From positions 1 to 7,279 of the forward strand of contig ONXZ01000064.1 in the NCBI GenBank assembly GCA_900321905.1: DNA of 7,279 nt. The letters run 5' to 3'. The stretch's first letter is position 1, and each line of letters begins with the position of its first letter. A program made the translations under genes and the position numbers. The notes beneath the pieces were generated by a model. It was not told where the DNA came from. It ran no database searches and worked only from the letters and a program-made list of their open reading frames with translations. This stretch comes from an uncultured Eubacteriales bacterium. Its GTDB lineage: Bacteria > Bacillota > Clostridia > Oscillospirales > Acutalibacteraceae. This document shows, piece after piece, positions 6,200 through 7,279 of this stretch.

Positions 6200-7279
6200 T
6201 TATTCTGCAGTTTCAGCCTCCTCAGCCTCCTGCTGTGCTTTGGCGTCAGCATAGAGCGCTTCTATCTCGTCGAAGTGGCTGTAATTTTCGTATTGCTTGA
6301 GAAGTTTCTTTGCATCGTTGTATGGCTTTGCAGCGCGGTTAAAACGAGCAAACTCGTCCATAAGGTCTTTAGCCTTTTTCTGAACTTCCTTCTTCTCGGT
6401 TGCGAGAGCCTTTGCGCCCTCTTTGTCATTTTTGTTTTTGGCAAGTTCAAAAATTCTTTCGTCGAGTTCGTCCTCTTTGTCAAACAGAGCGATAAGTTCG
6501 TCCATATCAGGCGACTTGAACTCGTTAACTGTGCCGTAGAACTTGTCGTAAGCCTTCTTTGCGGAACGCTTATCGTTTGCTATCTGAATTTTAAACTTGC
6601 GGAATTCTTTTTCCTCGGCAGTGTTCTTTGGCAGAGCCTTTGCCTCGGCTTTTTCAGCCTTTACTGCGGCAAGGTCGATATCCTTGATAAACTCATAGCC
6701 GCTGTTATAAATCTCGGTATAAACATCTATTTTATGTTTTCCGAGCGGCGACTCAAACTTGTCAAGTTCATCGCAGACAAACTTAGCGATTTCTATTTCC
6801 TCATTAAACGCAAGTGCGTCACGGTAAGCCTTTTTCGCGGCTTTTTTGTCAGCACCCGCGTAGTCTGATTTTTCAGTTGATTTTGGTGATTCTTCCGCCA
6901 TTTTTCTTGCGTTGTCAACAAGTTCAATCGCTTCAACAATCTGTGCGTTATCAAGAGCATTGTTTGAGTAGTCCTCAAACAGTGAACGCACTGTGAGAAC
7001 ACGGATGACACTCTTTTGCTTTTTCTCGTTAAAGTCGTAGAAGAAGTATGGCACAACGTTGAGGAAAGCGCCGACAGCAGCCATAATTACAAGAGCAAGC
7101 AGAAACTTATAGAGGAGTCCCGGCTCGCCTTTGTTGATATCAAGGATATCAAACGGTTTTACATAACCGTTGCCTTCGTAAATACCGAACTTTTCCTGAA
7201 CTGCAGGGAGAACTGCCGATGTAAGAAGTGTTACAACGTTACCGATTGTGGCTACCGCTGCAAACATACCGTCAATACG
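6200..7279 (-). CDS. MFS/GPH-type sugar symporter, 3' part, with a long charged tail
   Basis: The frame is open to the window edge (R-I-D-G precedes the first ATG at 7267), so the N-terminal part, including most membrane helices, lies outside. The visible 359 codons start in a hydrophobic helix (MFAAVATIGNVVTLLTSAVL), then a loop of about 30 residues, then a last helix (GLLYKFLLALVIMAAVGAFLNVVPYFF). The following DFNEKKQKSVIRVLTVRSLFEDY recalls the FYDLTEKKQ...VLKIRALFEDY ending of clostridial MFS symporters of the glycoside-pentoside-hexuronide type. About 277 further residues are rich in Lys, Glu, Asp and Ala, lack membrane segments and look mostly helical or coiled-coil, with AKKAY occurring twice. 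Such a tail should be cytoplasmic. Substrate is unknown; arabino-oligosaccharides are a guess from the nearby GH51 gene. The internal ATG at 7267 lies within a membrane helix region and is not regarded as the true start. Confidence 0.65.
   Translation of the reverse strand, partial: RIDGMFAAVATIGNVVTLLTSAVLPAVQEKFGIYEGNGYVKPFDILDINKGEPGLLYKFLLALVIMAAVGAFLNVVPYFFYDFNEKKQKSVIRVLTVRSLFEDYSNNALDNAQIVEAIELVDNARKMAEESPKSTEKSDYAGADKKAAKKAYRDALAFNEEIEIAKFVCDELDKFESPLGKHKIDVYTEIYNSGYEFIKDIDLAAVKAEKAEAKALPKNTAEEKEFRKFKIQIANDKRSAKKAYDKFYGTVNEFKSPDMDELIALFDKEDELDERIFELAKNKNDKEGAKALATEKKEVQKKAKDLMDEFARFNRAAKPYNDAKKLLKQYENYSHFDEIEALYADAKAQQEAEEAETAE

Noticed and set aside
6275..6868. Plus-strand open frame of 197 codons with hydrophobic stretches
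   Set aside because: It is antisense to the Lys/Glu-rich tail of the symporter. Antisense reading of Lys/Glu codons gives Phe/Leu/Ser-rich false membrane proteins.

Overview
The window looks like part of the chromosome of a low-to-moderate GC Firmicute, most likely a gut-type clostridium of the Ruminococcaceae/Oscillospiraceae or Lachnospiraceae. This rests on family resemblance: a VTC-domain polyphosphate polymerase homologue, a DUF6171-like Cys-rich small protein, an intracellular GH51 arabinofuranosidase and an MFS sugar symporter with a very long tail. Strong Shine-Dalgarno sites and sigma-A-like promoters also fit. No database search was possible, so the lineage is an inference. All seven recognisable genes are on the minus strand and read from high to low coordinates. 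No rRNA, tRNA, CRISPR array, insertion sequence or phage gene was seen.

Layout in order of transcription. (1) The 3' part of an MFS/GPH-type sugar symporter with a charged tail of about 277 residues (6200-7279, cut by the window edge). (2) An M24 Xaa-Pro peptidase 18 bases later (5111-6181), probably in the same transcript. (3) A 108-base gap with a candidate promoter, an AT-rich palindrome over its -10 and repeated CAAAATCA-like words. (4) A compact three-gene operon: GH51 alpha-L-arabinofuranosidase (3515-5002), a DUF6171-like Cys-rich protein (3264-3515, stop and start overlapping as TAATG) and a metallophosphoesterase (1903-3261, 2-base gap). (5) A strong intrinsic terminator hairpin at 1857-1889. 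(6) A membrane protein (654-1868) whose start codon lies inside that hairpin. It resembles a glucose-type PTS EIIC-EIIB permease but appears to lack the key catalytic residues. (7) A second terminator at 643-666 whose loop holds that gene's stop codon. (8) A clear promoter at 602-630 driving a VTC-domain polyphosphate polymerase-like gene (1-560) that is cut by the window start.

How the genes may work together: the GH51 enzyme has no signal peptide, so it would act on arabino-oligosaccharides already in the cytoplasm, and the upstream symporter is a plausible but unproven importer. The peptidase, DUF6171 protein and phosphoesterase have no obvious link to arabinan use. The most unusual element is the degenerate PTS-like protein and the way its open reading frame starts and ends inside terminator hairpins.
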